From Arthrobacter sp. UM1 (GTDB taxonomy: Bacteria > Actinomycetota > Actinomycetes > Actinomycetales > Micrococcaceae): a DNA stretch of 41,679 nucleotides. Made by a program: the position numbers and the translations under genes. Location of the stretch: NCBI RefSeq assembly GCF_020483305.1, contig NZ_JACWAB010000012.1, forward strand, positions 1 to 41,679, read 5' to 3'. The notes under the pieces are model-generated. The model saw only the letters and a program-made list of their open reading frames with translations, was not told the origin of the DNA and made no database searches. Below, one piece after another: positions 32,879-41,550 of this stretch (its first letter is position 1; every line of letters begins with the position of its first letter).

Positions 32879-33750
32879 GGCTCGAGTTCCAGGACGTCCG
32901 CGTGGCCCGCGGCGGCCGCCCCATCCTCAACGGCGTCTCCCTCGCCGCCGAGCCCGGGCGGTTCCTGGGCCTCATCGGCGCGAACGGCTCCGGCAAGTCC
33001 ACCCTCCTCAAGGCCGCCTACCGGGCCATGGCCCCCGACTCCGGCGAGGTTCTCGTGGACGGGCAGCCCGTCTCCAGGCTCTCGCAGCGCGAGCTCGCCC
33101 TGCGGATCGGCGTCATGAGCCAGGAGTTCGGCGCGGACTTCCCGCTGTCCGCGCGGGAGGTGATCGCGCTCGGGCGGGTCCCGCACCAGCGGGGGTTCGG
33201 CGCGGAGTCCGAGGCCGACGCCGAGGCCGTGCAGGAGGCCGCCCGCGCCACCGGCGCCCACCCCCTGCTGGGCCGCGCGTTCGGCGGGCTCTCCGGCGGG
33301 GAGAAGCAGCGGGTCCTCCTCGCGAAGGCGCTCGCGCAGGCCACGCCCGTGCTCCTGCTCGACGAGCCCACCAACCATGCCGACCTCGGCTTCCAGCGCG
33401 ACCTCCTCCACCTCGTCCGCTCCCGCGGCGCCACCGTGGTGGCCGCGCTGCACGACCTCAACCTCGCCCTCGAGTACTGCGACGACGCCGCCCTCCTCAC
33501 CGGCGGCCGCATCACCGCGGCGGGGCCGGCCGAGGACGTCCTCACCGCCGAGGCCGTGGACGCGGTCTTCGACGTGCACACCCTCCGCCTCCCCGACCCG
33601 CGCGGCGGCCACGTCTTCGCCTTCCGCCGGGCGGAGGACTCGCGCGGCCCGGACCCGGCCGACGACGCCGCTGCGGACACCGGGCCGTCCGGCTCCGCCG
33701 GCTCCGCCTCATCGCACAGCACCGCCTCACCACCGTCACCTCACTCCTGA
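32875..33750 (+). CDS. FecE/FhuC-type ABC importer ATPase
   Basis: 291 residues. Walker A GANGSGKST (35-43), signature LSGGEKQR (139-146), Walker B VLLLDEPTNHAD (159-170) and the switch His193 (ALHDLNLALEYCDD) are all present, so it should be active. The sequence is of the siderophore/B12 class. The C-terminus carries a Ser/Pro/Asp-rich tail of about 35 residues. Start overlaps the permease stop (ATGA); 9 bp before the binding-protein gene. Confidence 0.94.
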   Translation: MRLEFQDVRVARGGRPILNGVSLAAEPGRFLGLIGANGSGKSTLLKAAYRAMAPDSGEVLVDGQPVSRLSQRELALRIGVMSQEFGADFPLSAREVIALGRVPHQRGFGAESEADAEAVQEAARATGAHPLLGRAFGGLSGGEKQRVLLAKALAQATPVLLLDEPTNHADLGFQRDLLHLVRSRGATVVAALHDLNLALEYCDDAALLTGGRITAAGPAEDVLTAEAVDAVFDVHTLRLPDPRGGHVFAFRRAEDSRGPDPADDAAADTGPSGSAGSASSHSTASPPSPHS

Positions 33751-33759
33751 AAGGCAGCC

Positions 33760-34785
33760 ATGACTCCTCCTCGCATGACCTCCCGCACTCCCTCCGCGCG
33801 CGTCCGCTTCGCCGGAGTCGCGGCCCTCGCCGCCCTCTCCCTCGCGGCGTGCGGCCAGGGCGTCTCCGCCCCCAAGGCCTCCGACGGCGGCTCCGCCTCC
33901 GCGGCCTCCTTCTCGACGACGAACTGCGGCAGCCCCACGCAGTACAAGGCCAAGCCGCAGCGCGTCGTCGCCCTGTCCGTGGGGCAGGCGGAGATCCTGA
34001 CGCGGCTCGGGCTGGCGGACAGCATCGTGGGCGTGGCGCAGCTCAACGGGCAGGAGCTGCCGCGGGAGCTGAAGGAGCGGGAGGGCAAGGGGCTGCAGGT
34101 GCTCTCGCAGGACTCCCCGCCCTCGCGGGAGACGCTGCTCAAGGCGCAGCCGGACCTGGTGCTCTCGCCGACCACGTACGAGTTCTCCGCGGACCAGGGC
34201 TTCGCCACGAAGGAGCAGCTGTCCAAGGGCGGCGCGCAGACCTACGTGGCGGCGGCCGGCTGCTTCGACCGCCGCGCCAAGGCCAAGGTGCGGGACCTCT
34301 TCACGGACATCGCGGCCTACGGGGAGATCTTCGGCAAGCAGAAGGAGGCGCAGCAGCTCGTCGAGCAGGGCGAGAAGACGCTCGCCGAGGCCAAAAAGCG
34401 CTCCGAGGGCAAGACGAAGCCGCGGACGGCGCAGCTGTTCATCGACGGGGACCACATCACGGCGATCGGCGCGGGCGTGGAGCACGACCTCCTCCTCGAG
34501 GCCGGCGCGCAGCCCGTGTTCTCCCCGAAGGACAAGGAGTTCTCCAGCTTCTTCGCGGCCGAGGTCTCCAAGGAGGCGGTGGCGGCGAAGGCGCCGGAGG
34601 TGATCGTGCTGACCGCCTCCGGCAAGGCACAGGAGAAGAAGGCGCGCGACTACCTCAAGGCCAACCTGCCGGACGTCCCGGCAGTGAAGAACAACCGGAT
34701 CGTGGTGCTCGACTCCAACCAGGTCCTCCCCGGCACGTGGGGGCTCGTGGAGGGTGTGGAGAAGGTGTCGGAGGCGATGGAGTAG
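33760..34785 (+). CDS. Iron-type substrate-binding lipoprotein
   Basis: 341 residues. An N-terminal lipobox LSLAAC (Cys31) follows a basic and hydrophobic leader, so it is lipid-anchored outside the membrane. The mature part is the two-lobed helical-backbone binding protein of cluster A-II/FepB type: RVVALSVGQAEILTRLGLADSIVGVAQ, a long connecting helix (about 180-220) and VKNNRIVVLDSNQVLPGTWGLVEGV. It delivers the ligand to the permease. The gene is third in the importer operon, with AAAGG before the ATG. Confidence 0.93.
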   Translation: MTPPRMTSRTPSARVRFAGVAALAALSLAACGQGVSAPKASDGGSASAASFSTTNCGSPTQYKAKPQRVVALSVGQAEILTRLGLADSIVGVAQLNGQELPRELKEREGKGLQVLSQDSPPSRETLLKAQPDLVLSPTTYEFSADQGFATKEQLSKGGAQTYVAAAGCFDRRAKAKVRDLFTDIAAYGEIFGKQKEAQQLVEQGEKTLAEAKKRSEGKTKPRTAQLFIDGDHITAIGAGVEHDLLLEAGAQPVFSPKDKEFSSFFAAEVSKEAVAAKAPEVIVLTASGKAQEKKARDYLKANLPDVPAVKNNRIVVLDSNQVLPGTWGLVEGVEKVSEAME

Positions 34786-34878
34786 ACCGTTCCATCCGGG
34801 GCAGGAAACGCGGAATCGAAAGCGAAGCGTTACACGGATCCCGTTTCCCCGGCTCCGCTCCTTTGCTGGGATGGGGAT

Positions 34879-35328
34879 ATGAGGAAACGCGGCGCGCTGG
34901 CGGCGATGGGCGCTCTGCTCATCGCCGCCACCGGATGCTCACAGGGGGCCAGCCCGTCCGGCCCCGCGCCTTCACGCGGCGCGGAGGACGAGGCCCGGCA
35001 GAGCATCGAGCGTCTGCAGAGCACCTTGAAGAAGACCCGCCACGGTCCGGCACCCGCCTGGGAGGCGGGCGGCGTGGCGGGCCAGGGCTCCCCCGACCGC
35101 ACGTCTTTTGACCCCGTCCTTCCGGGACCGCCCACGGCGCGGTTCATCTGCGAGGGCGCCGAGGTCACCGTCTCCTTCAGCAACGGCCCGCAGAAGAAGG
35201 TTCCGTGCGGCAAGCTCGTGGAGTTCAACTCCATCGACCCGTACGCCGGGAAGAGCAAGGGCCTCTCGATCCAGGTCTCATCCCAGGGGAAGGCGACCTG
35301 GGCGGTGGAGATCAGAGCCCGGAAATAG
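34879..35328 (+). CDS. Small lipoprotein of unknown function
   Basis: 149 residues. Signal sequence with lipobox IAATGC (Cys20), then a Ser/Pro/Gly-rich linker with a short helix (EDEARQSIERLQSTLKK) and a strand-rich C-terminal domain (about 85-148) containing two Cys (FICEGAEVTVSF, KKVPCGKLVEF) that could form a disulphide. It is 93 bp after the binding-protein gene, so operon membership is possible but not certain. No family recognised. Confidence 0.75.
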   Translation: MRKRGALAAMGALLIAATGCSQGASPSGPAPSRGAEDEARQSIERLQSTLKKTRHGPAPAWEAGGVAGQGSPDRTSFDPVLPGPPTARFICEGAEVTVSFSNGPQKKVPCGKLVEFNSIDPYAGKSKGLSIQVSSQGKATWAVEIRARK

Positions 35329-35456
35329 ACGACCCCCAAGATCACCGGCAGCCCCACCTCAACCACCTCAAGATACTTGCTGGAAAGGTCACCGGTTAGG
35401 TCGAACGCGATCCCGCGAGGAGGAATCTCACTGCGAAAGCCACGCGGCCATCAACA

Positions 35457-36731
35457 TCAATCGGATTGCGCTCCAGACTTATAAGAACTCAAACTATCAT
35501 TAATTTCTCGTAATTTATCATTTGAAGCACGCAGCCTACTTGAATAATATTCTTCGAGGCGTGAAGATGGGCTCCCAAGACAGCAATCAATCCTCGACTC
35601 AAGTCGATACAAGACATACCGGAGCCAGGAATGCACCGAATTTTGATAACATTTCTCCCCGAGTCCATGATCGCGATTCCTGCGTGATTTCGTCAGAAGC
35701 AGGCCAATCGACAGCCCGTAGCCAACCGGGAAGACATAAAACCAGAAGACAGCGGCTAAACTCCCGGTATCACCCCAGAGGTAGATAGCCAGCACGATCT
35801 CCATCAGCGACATCAGGATCGCAATTAAAACAAAAAACCAGCGGAAATTATCGCCACGTGGGCACGTCTTTAGCGATTCTGCTAGAACAAACAATAGAAC
35901 AACGCAGCCCGATACATAGAAAACAGCCACCACACTGGCGAAAAACAACGGAAATGCGTTGGCGGGATCAATCCGGAGACCATGGCCTTTGCAGATCCAA
36001 GTGGTCGCTACGAACACGATCAGATCAACAATCACTCCCAGAAGCAAGATCCACACAGCCGTTATGCTTGTCCTTCCAATGGAGAATTTTCTCGAACTAA
36101 TTGGCCATCTACTCTTTATGCCATTTACTTCAGCTTCCAGAAGGGGCAGTCGTCGCTTTAATTGGATACTGTCTAGAAGTTTTCCAACTCCACGATCCTC
36201 CCATCTAGCAACCGCCGCGAACGCACCGGCTTGTGAAATGATAATTATCAACAAGTTCTCCGCTATGCCTGATTTTGGACCTGTCGATCCGGACCAGTCA
36301 TAATCCACAAGAGAAAGGATCGTACCCAGTGTAATTCCATGCAACGCAAAGGCGGATATGCCCGTCATGAGTTGTTGCTTCGAGTGCTCGGCAATCAACC
36401 AATCATCTCGCTCACCTGGCGCAAAATTCCCCATTTGTTTCTTGTCTACAGATCCAGTGAACGTGAAAAGTAGAACGAATATTGCCGAAATTGCACTTAG
36501 AGCGACCGAGGCATCGAGTTTGAGATAGCGAAATAACTCGCCTGTAATTTCGGAGAGCTTCGGGAAAAATTTCTCAATATCAAACGCTGTAGGGTAAGAA
36601 ATCGAGACGAATGTCGCAAGGAGGGGGGCTCCAATTATGGTCACAATCGCCGAGGCTATGCTCCAAATGTATTTGATGCGATATTTCTTCCAGCCGTCTA
36701 CTCCTACATCCACTGCCCGGATACTCGTCAC
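35457..36731 (-). CDS. Unknown polytopic membrane protein in an AT-rich island
   Basis: 424 residues with about eight hydrophobic segments (about 22-45, 75-97, 118-142, 160-176, 222-245, 262-288, 294-316, 325-345). A hydrophilic region stands between segments 4 and 5, and a charged C-terminal tail of about 75 residues ends in a helix (LRASNDKLREINDSL). Codon use is near 45-50% GC with many A/T third positions, sharply unlike the roughly 70% GC flanks. The gene is therefore probably a recent acquisition. Start GTG 36731 follows AAGGTGG. Nothing mobile is visible beside it. Such isolated polytopic proteins occur in defence islands, but I cannot assign a role. Confidence 0.75.
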   Translation of the reverse strand: MTSIRAVDVGVDGWKKYRIKYIWSIASAIVTIIGAPLLATFVSISYPTAFDIEKFFPKLSEITGELFRYLKLDASVALSAISAIFVLLFTFTGSVDKKQMGNFAPGERDDWLIAEHSKQQLMTGISAFALHGITLGTILSLVDYDWSGSTGPKSGIAENLLIIIISQAGAFAAVARWEDRGVGKLLDSIQLKRRLPLLEAEVNGIKSRWPISSRKFSIGRTSITAVWILLLGVIVDLIVFVATTWICKGHGLRIDPANAFPLFFASVVAVFYVSGCVVLLFVLAESLKTCPRGDNFRWFFVLIAILMSLMEIVLAIYLWGDTGSLAAVFWFYVFPVGYGLSIGLLLTKSRRNRDHGLGEKCYQNSVHSWLRYVLYRLESRIDCCLGSPSSRLEEYYSSRLRASNDKLREINDSLSSYKSGAQSD

Positions 36732-36915
36732 CTAGCCCACCTTAAATAGATTTTCCACAGTTTAAGAAAACGTTAGCTGAAACCTGCCCACGCTCGCTAG
36801 CCAGCGAACCTCGAGGCCTGGCGCGACTAGCAAACCCATTGACTCGAGGGCTGGAAATCAAGGAGAGACCTGCGCACAGGAGTGCAGGACCGCACCCCGC
36901 GGCGTAGCCTGAACT

Positions 36916-36934
36916 ATGTAGGGACGCTTTACAT
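36916..36934 (+). promoter_or_regulatory. Dyad in the His-rich gene leader
   Basis: ATGTA (36916-36920) and TACAT (36930-36934) are symmetric with 9 nt between. TATGTA (36915-36920) is also a fair -10 box. It could be an operator for a metal-dependent repressor. Confidence 0.3.
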
Positions 36935-36985
36935 CGCCCCGAGCACCGAAGCAGTATCAAAGCACCACCCGAGGGGAGCACCGCC

Positions 36986-37141
36986 ATGACGCAGCCGCAC
37001 CACGAGGCCGAGCACACCGTCGCCGAGCACAAGCACGGCGAGGACTGCGGCCACGAGGCCGTCCAGCACGAGGACCACACGGACTACATCCACGACGGCC
37101 ACCGCCACGCCGAGCACGGCGACCACTACGACGAGCACTGA
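36986..37141 (+). CDS. His-rich metal-binding miniprotein
   Basis: 51 residues, 14 of them His, plus many Glu/Asp and one Cys (begins MTQPHHEAEHTVAEHKHGED, ends GDHYDEH). The repeated H-x-E-H, HKH and HRH pairs are typical of small Zn/Ni-binding proteins that actinobacterial annotation often calls zinc transporter permease although no membrane segment exists. It probably stores or buffers zinc in the cytoplasm (inference). Start 36986 is preceded by GAGGGGAG. A hairpin terminator follows at 37166. It is too short for most automatic gene calls. Confidence 0.75.
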   Translation: MTQPHHEAEHTVAEHKHGEDCGHEAVQHEDHTDYIHDGHRHAEHGDHYDEH

Positions 37142-37165
37142 CCCGCTCGCCCACTCCACACAGAC

Positions 37166-37202
37166 GTGCCGCCGGCCGCCCCTCGCGGGCTGCCGGCGGC
37201 AC
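37166..37202 (+). terminator. Terminator after the His-rich gene
   Basis: GTGCCGCCGGC (37166-37176) and GCCGGCGGCAC (37192-37202) form a perfect 11-bp stem 25 bp beyond the stop codon. Confidence 0.7.
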
Positions 37203-37347
37203 TGGTGTCTGAAGCCGTCCCAGACCCGAGCAGGCGCCCGCCTCACCCCAAGTCAGCTGAGTCAGGGCCCGCGCTCGCGCCATGCCAGCACCCGGACTGC
37301 GCCCTACGCCACTCCCCAGCACCGCCAGGCCACGTGCGGTCCCGCCC

Positions 37348-37452
37348 ACACCCGTTTCCGTACCCGCCGTCGCTGACACCCGTTTCTGCTCAAAATCCCG
37401 AGCAAAAACGGGTGTCAGGGAAGCTTTTCGGGTGTGACGGCAGGAACGGGTG
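37348..37452. repeat. Palindromic half-site array E (2 left, 2 right halves)
   Basis: ACACCCGTTTCCGTAC starts at 37348 and ACACCCGTTTCTGCTC at 37376, a 28-bp step. The second pairs with GAGCAAAAACGGGTGT (37400-37415) around AAAATCCC. A further right half, GGAACGGGTG (37443-37452), follows 38 bp after the first right half. Layout and flanks parallel array F at 41.4 kb. Confidence 0.8.
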
Positions 37453-37460
37453 CTGTTGGC

Positions 37461-37485
37461 GCGCCCGGGCCTGGACCCCGGGCGC
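37461..37485 (-). terminator. Terminator of the LAxTG surface-protein gene
   Basis: GCGCCCGGG (37461-37469) pairs with CCCGGGCGC (37477-37485), 33 bp beyond the minus-strand stop at 37518. Confidence 0.6.
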
Positions 37486-37517
37486 CCAGGAGGAGACCCG
37501 GGCGCCGACCTCACCGG

Positions 37518-40500
37518 CTACCGCTGCTCGCGCTCCTCACGACGACGGCGAGCCACCAGCACACCCGCAACGATCAGCACCACCGCGCCCAGGAGCAAGC
37601 CGCCCACGCGCACACCCGTGTAGGCCAGCGAGCCAGGCGTGTTCACACCGCCCGGATTCGAGCCCTGGCTCGGACCGCCCGGATTCGACGAGCCCGGCGT
37701 CGGGGCCGTGCTGCTGCCCGGAGTCCCGTTGCCGCCCGGACCCGACGTCGGCCCTGCCGAGGGTGCCGCGCTCGAGGACGGAGAGCTGCTCGGGCTCTTC
37801 CCCGGAGCCGGTGACGTCGCCGGAGCAGACGGGGAACCGGTCGGGCCGGTGGTCGGAGCCTTCGTCGGCGTGCCAGTCGGCGAGCCGGACGGACTCGGAG
37901 AACCGGTCGGCAGTCCGGTCGGGACGCCTGTCGGAGTACTCGTCGGAGTATCCGTCGGACTCGGAGTACTCGTGGGGCTGTCCGTCGGAGACGGAGTCGC
38001 CGTCGGCGAGTCAGTCGGCGTCGGCTCTCCCGGCTTGGCGAACCCGAAGTCCACACTGCCCACCGTCGCATCCCGCCCCAGGCTGATCGCCGAAGACGTC
38101 AGCGAGGCATCCGCGCCGTGAGCGCCCGAGTACGAATACGTCTGCTGCGCCCCCGAAAGAGCCTGCTGACCGTCCACCACCCGCACCGTGTAGCCGCCGG
38201 CCAACAGGGATCGGAAGGCGTAGTGCCCGGCGGCGTCCGTCGTCGTCGTTCCCAAGACGTCACCCGAGGCCGAGACGTCCTCAAGCCGCACCCCCGGGAT
38301 GCCCGCCTCGGAGGACCCCTGGGCGCCGTTCTGGTCCTGGTCCCACCACACGGTTCCAGCCACCGCTGAGGCGAACAGAGCCGTGGTCACCGCATCCGGC
38401 GAGGGCACCGGCTGCGCGAGATCCGGGGACGTGCCGACGCCGAGGCGGTTGCTCACCGAGTCTCCCGCCTTAGCGCCGTCCACATGTGCGGAGAGCTGCA
38501 CGAACTGGTTCGCGCCGGAGGGCAGGTCGGCCGTGTAACGAACGGCCGTGACCTCCGAGAGCGAGGACGGGCAGTCGCCGCCGGCGGTGTAGCTGTCACA
38601 CCACACCGTCCCGCCCCCGGCCTGGTTGGAGGCGTCGGCCGGGTTGTTCGAGACCGAGGCCGGAGCCGCCTTCGAGTACTCAGCCTTCACACCCGCCGGC
38701 ACGGTCGAGCGGTCCAGGACCACATGGCCGGCGGTCTTGGTGCCGTTGGCGTCGCCGTTGTAGGGCAGGACGTCGATCCACTGCGCGCTCGAGACGGGGA
38801 TGGAGAGCGTGTTGGACAGCCCCATCGTCCAGGTCAGTCCCTCGTCGCGCTGCATCGACGACTTGTCCGCGGCCTTGCTCGCGAGGACCGCTGCCTGCCG
38901 CGTCAGCGTCAGGTTGCTGTCCGCGTTCGCAGGGACGTAGCGGACACCCGGATCCGCGTAGTCCACGGTCACCGACGCCGTCTGCCGGGTCTCCGTGGCC
39001 AACGGGGACATGCGGACCGGCAGGGTCATCTCCCTGTAGGCCCCCAGTTCGAAGGGCCCAAAGGGATGCGAGGCGGTCGCCGTCACCACCGTCGGGGTGT
39101 CATCCTCGCAGCCGGGGCCACCCGCTGCCTGCCCCGGCTGGACCTTGACGGTCCAGTCCGCGCCGAAATCCGGCGTGCCGTTCGGCGAGGCGCAGGGCGG
39201 AAGGGTGAACGTCAGCCGCGGAGTGGCGGTCTGCAGGGTTCCGTTCATCTGTCCGCTGACGCCGAACCCGAAGGAACCCGTTCCGCCGGGGCTCACCGTT
39301 CCGTTGGCGTAGCCCATGGCATAGGCGTTGAGCTGGGAGGCCGCGCCGATGGAGAACGCGGCGGCGCCGGTCCCCCAGCCGCTGGTCCGGCCCGTGGTCA
39401 CGTAGCCGTGGTCCCACAGCTGAGGGGTGGCGCCGAACTCGTCGAGATCGGTCCGGTTGAGGTTCGGGGTGAACGGGATGCTGAACTCGATCCCGTTGAC
39501 GGTGTCCACCGGCGCCTTGAGCGTGATGCGCACGGCGTTGATCGCCCCGCTCACCTTTGAGGGGTCCGTAGTCCACCCGCTGAGGGCGGACGGATCGCCG
39601 CAGCTCTGGTCGGCCCCGTCCTGGTGCGAGTAGTAAACGGTGTACTGGCTCGGGGCGAAGGGCTGCGGCCAGTTTCCGGAGAGCTCCGCGACCGTGATGG
39701 GCATCGTGGTCTGAAGCGACTGGTCACTCGGGTTCCAGACGTCGCAGGCGTCCACCGTGTACTGCCCGGGCAGGGGGCTCAGGCTCAGCTTCGAGTACGC
39801 CGTCTGTCCTGCGAAGAACCCGGGCGTGACGTACCTCGTCTGCCCCTGGGCGTTGCCGAGCGCAAGAGTCGGCTGGGAGTAGCCGTACTGATCCGTCACC
39901 CGCTTCTGCACGAGGTCCGCCGGGACGGTGTAGGCGATCTGAACGCGGACACAGTCGTTGTTGGGCATCCCTCCCATGGCCTGGAGCCCGCCCAGCGAGT
40001 CCGTGCCCTGGGTGCAGCTCGCCAGCTGCTGGCCGATCTGCGTTCCGCCGCCCATGTTGAGATCGCCCGTCGTGGTCTTGAGGACGGGCGAGTCCTGGGC
40101 CACGCGCACCGCGAAATCGGCGTTCAGCTGCGTCCCGGAGCCCGCGAGGGGCACGAGGACGTTCACCGCCGTCGCGAGCCCGACGATGTCCGGTCCGCCG
40201 TTCTGCGTGCCCCAGCCCGCGCTCGAGGTCTGCCGGAACTCGAAGGTGTCCGTGGGGTTGCCCTGCGTGTCCGCGAGGAGCGTCCCCGGCGGCGCGCCGA
40301 CCAGGGCCAGCTTGACGCTCTGCCCGGAGATCGCGGGGATTCCCTTCTTCGCGGACACCCCGGACACGGGGATGCTGTCGCCTGTGACGTAGATGCTCTT
40401 CTGGATGTAGTACGCGCCGTTGACCTTGATCGGCGTGGCGACGTCTCCGAGGATCTGGAGGCGGAGATCCGCCTTGAGGTTCCGCAGGGCGGTGAAGCCG

Positions 40501-41123
40501 GCTCCCGTGGCCAAGGTGGAGGTGCTGCCGTCTGCCGCGGCCTGGAGGATCTGGGCGTCGGGAACCGTTGCGGCCGAGTTCGGAGGGACGGTGTACGTGA
40601 AGTCCTGCCGGTAGGAGAGGTTCACGTTCGGCTCGGGGGTGAGCGTGCAGGACGGGTAGGGCACTCCGTCGACCTGCACCATGTCCAGGCCGCCTCGAAC
40701 GGTCCACTGGCCCGCCCGCGAGATGCAGAACGAGGCCAGGCCGTCGATGGCCGCCTGCGTGTTCCCGCCGAGCACGCCCGAGCCGATCTTGAACACCAGA
40801 GTCACGGGAGTGGGGTTCGCGTCGGACTTGATCGCGAGGTCCACCCGGTAGCCGACCTTGTCCAGCGTGCAGACGTAGTCGTCGGCGGCCGTTTCATCGC
40901 CGGGCGTGAAGCCGTGGGCGGCGTTGACCACGCACTGGTCGGCGGTGCCCTGGCCGGTGCCCGTGGAGGTCCGCTGGATCGAGGCGGTGACGGTGGGCGC
41001 GGCCGCGCGAGCTGCGGGGGCGAAGAGGCCCGTCGAGCCGGCCAAGACAGCGAGGAAGGCGAGGAACGCCATGATCAGACGCCGACGGCGGAGCGAAGCG
41101 GGAGCGAGTGACGTGACAGTCAT
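37518..41123 (-). CDS. LAxTG-anchored SdrD-B-repeat surface protein
   Basis: 1201 residues. An N-terminal signal (RRRR, then MAFLAFLAVLAGSTGLF, cleaved near ARA-AAP at about 41). A long beta-rich region (about 45-900) resembles isopeptide/DUF11-like adhesin modules with paired Cys. One SdrD B-type repeat (about 920-985, GTVWWDQDQNGAQGSSEAGIPGVRLEDV in two parts: GTVWWDQDQNG and EAGIPGVRLEDV) follows, with the usual GHYAFRSLLAGGYTVRV end. A Thr/Ser/Pro stalk of about 130 residues (TPTDSPTATPSPTDSP type) leads to LAYTG (1166-1170), a hydrophobic helix and RRRREE. LAxTG is the class E sortase motif of high-GC actinobacteria. It is thus a cell-wall-linked stalked protein, perhaps an adhesin. The last part is duplicated at the window end. 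An RBS-hiding inverted repeat lies before ATG 41123. Confidence 0.88.
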   Translation of the reverse strand: MTVTSLAPASLRRRRLIMAFLAFLAVLAGSTGLFAPAARAAAPTVTASIQRTSTGTGQGTADQCVVNAAHGFTPGDETAADDYVCTLDKVGYRVDLAIKSDANPTPVTLVFKIGSGVLGGNTQAAIDGLASFCISRAGQWTVRGGLDMVQVDGVPYPSCTLTPEPNVNLSYRQDFTYTVPPNSAATVPDAQILQAAADGSTSTLATGAGFTALRNLKADLRLQILGDVATPIKVNGAYYIQKSIYVTGDSIPVSGVSAKKGIPAISGQSVKLALVGAPPGTLLADTQGNPTDTFEFRQTSSAGWGTQNGGPDIVGLATAVNVLVPLAGSGTQLNADFAVRVAQDSPVLKTTTGDLNMGGGTQIGQQLASCTQGTDSLGGLQAMGGMPNNDCVRVQIAYTVPADLVQKRVTDQYGYSQPTLALGNAQGQTRYVTPGFFAGQTAYSKLSLSPLPGQYTVDACDVWNPSDQSLQTTMPITVAELSGNWPQPFAPSQYTVYYSHQDGADQSCGDPSALSGWTTDPSKVSGAINAVRITLKAPVDTVNGIEFSIPFTPNLNRTDLDEFGATPQLWDHGYVTTGRTSGWGTGAAAFSIGAASQLNAYAMGYANGTVSPGGTGSFGFGVSGQMNGTLQTATPRLTFTLPPCASPNGTPDFGADWTVKVQPGQAAGGPGCEDDTPTVVTATASHPFGPFELGAYREMTLPVRMSPLATETRQTASVTVDYADPGVRYVPANADSNLTLTRQAAVLASKAADKSSMQRDEGLTWTMGLSNTLSIPVSSAQWIDVLPYNGDANGTKTAGHVVLDRSTVPAGVKAEYSKAAPASVSNNPADASNQAGGGTVWCDSYTAGGDCPSSLSEVTAVRYTADLPSGANQFVQLSAHVDGAKAGDSVSNRLGVGTSPDLAQPVPSPDAVTTALFASAVAGTVWWDQDQNGAQGSSEAGIPGVRLEDVSASGDVLGTTTTDAAGHYAFRSLLAGGYTVRVVDGQQALSGAQQTYSYSGAHGADASLTSSAISLGRDATVGSVDFGFAKPGEPTPTDSPTATPSPTDSPTSTPSPTDTPTSTPTGVPTGLPTGSPSPSGSPTGTPTKAPTTGPTGSPSAPATSPAPGKSPSSSPSSSAAPSAGPTSGPGGNGTPGSSTAPTPGSSNPGGPSQGSNPGGVNTPGSLAYTGVRVGGLLLGAVVLIVAGVLVARRRREEREQR

Positions 41124-41126
41124 GAG

Positions 41127-41185
41127 AACTCGTCTCTGGGGATGCGCGAGCGCAGAAGGAACGGGGATCCTCGTCGAGACGAGTT
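41127..41185 (-). promoter_or_regulatory. Leader inverted repeat that can hide the ribosome site
   Basis: In the minus-strand leader AACTCGTCTC (from 41185-41176) pairs perfectly with GAGACGAGTT (41136-41127). The second arm contains the purine-rich ribosome site GAGACGAG and ends 3 nt before the ATG at 41123. The first arm can instead fold with its own next bases (CTCGT-CTCG-ACGAG), which would free the ribosome site. Two exclusive folds are typical of RNA switches or thermosensors. Confidence 0.45.
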
Positions 41186-41315
41186 GAGGAGATTCTACTC
41201 GAAAAACGACGGTGATTCACAGCACGGGTTAGTTCTCCGTCGTAACTTTCCGTCCCGCTTCTCCGCGCATTCTGCACCCACCCTGGCGCCCGACGCCCGG
41301 CCCGCATCGCCTTCC

Positions 41316-41479
41316 ACACCCGTTTCCGCTCGCCCCCGGACCGACACACCCGTTTCCGTACCGCCGGCCGTTCACACCCGTTTCCGCTCGCCCCGGCCTG
41401 ACACACCCGTTTCCGCTCAAAAATCCGAGCGAAAGCGGGTGTCTAGGAACATTTCAGGGTGCGACGGCGAAAGCGGGTG
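41316..41479. repeat. Palindromic half-site array F (4 left, 2 right halves)
   Basis: Left half ACACCCGTTTCCGCTCG or close variants start at 41316, 41346, 41374 and 41403 (steps 30, 28, 29). The fourth pairs with GAGCGAAAGCGGGTGT (41427-41442) around AAAAATCC. A second right half GCGAAAGCGGGTG is at 41467-41479, 38 bp after the first. The step and the right flank (GGTGCGACGGC, GGTTGGCG) match array E. Confidence 0.85.
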
Positions 41480-41550
41480 CGGTTGGCGTGATCCAGACCA
41501 ATCCCGATGCCGCAGATCAACAGATACCGCACCTCCGACCGCACACAGCA

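Noticed and set aside
41316-41479. CRISPR-like array (17-bp repeats every 28-30 bp)
   Set aside because: Spacers are only about 12 bp and GC-rich, repeats have an inverted counterpart, there are at most four units, and no cas genes are near. The palindrome-array reading explains all of it.
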